From: UBA11524 sp965646445 | Lineage (GTDB): Bacteria; Bacillota; Clostridia; Christensenellales; Aristaeellaceae | DNA length: 29,634 nucleotides | Assembly: GCA_965646445.1 (NCBI GenBank) | Contig: CBFFZW010000048.1 | Location: forward strand, 1 to 29,634 | Direction of reading: 5' to 3' | Shown here: one piece after another, positions 29,566-29,634 of the stretch | Numbering within the stretch: the first letter of the stretch is position 1 | Layout: every line of letters begins with the position of its first letter | Made by a program: the position numbers and the translations under genes | Notes under the pieces: generated by a model | What the model was told of the DNA's origin: nothing | Database searches by the model: none | What the model saw: only the letters and a program-made list of their open reading frames with translations

Positions 29566-29634
29566 ATACAAGTTGGACAAAAGGGAAAAAGAGAAGAGAC
29601 TTGAGAGCCAATCTGTTATTATTGAGAAGCAACA

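Overview
The window looks like a chromosome segment of a GC-rich member of the Clostridia (Bacillota). The evidence is consensus sigma-A promoters, strong AGGAGG-type ribosome binding sites, frequent TTG/GTG starts, MsmX-type sugar importers without their own ATPase, and a plsX-acpP-rnc block. The export signals end in AxA-like sites rather than lipoboxes, and together with the overall style this resembles uncultured gut lineages such as Christensenellales. That placement is inference.

Layout. (1) 317-15828, plus strand: a perfect sigma-A promoter and a leader of about 220 nt precede a tightly packed run. It encodes a very long solute-binding protein, two permeases, an NHL-propeller/TPR/Yip1-like membrane protein, a DUF5696 protein, a second permease pair and a second solute-binding protein. 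After an intergenic repeat follow a GH51 alpha-L-arabinofuranosidase and a class II ketose-phosphate aldolase, then terminator hairpins. (2) 15846-20447, minus strand: a DeoR-type regulator followed by two GH127 beta-L-arabinofuranosidase paralogues, one exported and one cytoplasmic. (3) 20448-21023: divergent control region with two good sigma-A promoters, direct repeats over the regulator promoter and a palindrome in the leader of the rightward operon. (4) 21024-27010, plus strand: SDR oxidoreductase, a third GH127, a D-2-hydroxyacid dehydrogenase, a second SDR and a LyxK-like FGGY kinase, closed by a bidirectional terminator. (5) 27080-29523, minus strand: housekeeping plsX, acpP and rnc, with a second copy of the intergenic repeat between acpP and rnc.

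Taken together, regions 1-4 read as an arabinan / arabinofuranoside utilisation locus. Two importers capture oligosaccharides, an exported GH127 and perhaps the DUF5696 protein act outside the membrane, and GH51 plus two GH127 enzymes work in the cytoplasm. The SDR/kinase/aldolase set may process the released pentose by a route other than AraA-AraB-AraD, none of which is encoded here. No importer ATPase is encoded either.

The least explained items are the modular hairpin-rich repeat present in two inverted copies about 15 kb apart (13015-13265 and 27840-28124), and the pairing of an NHL-Yip1 protein and a DUF5696 protein between two complete sugar importers. No tRNA, rRNA, CRISPR array, insertion sequence or phage gene was recognised.
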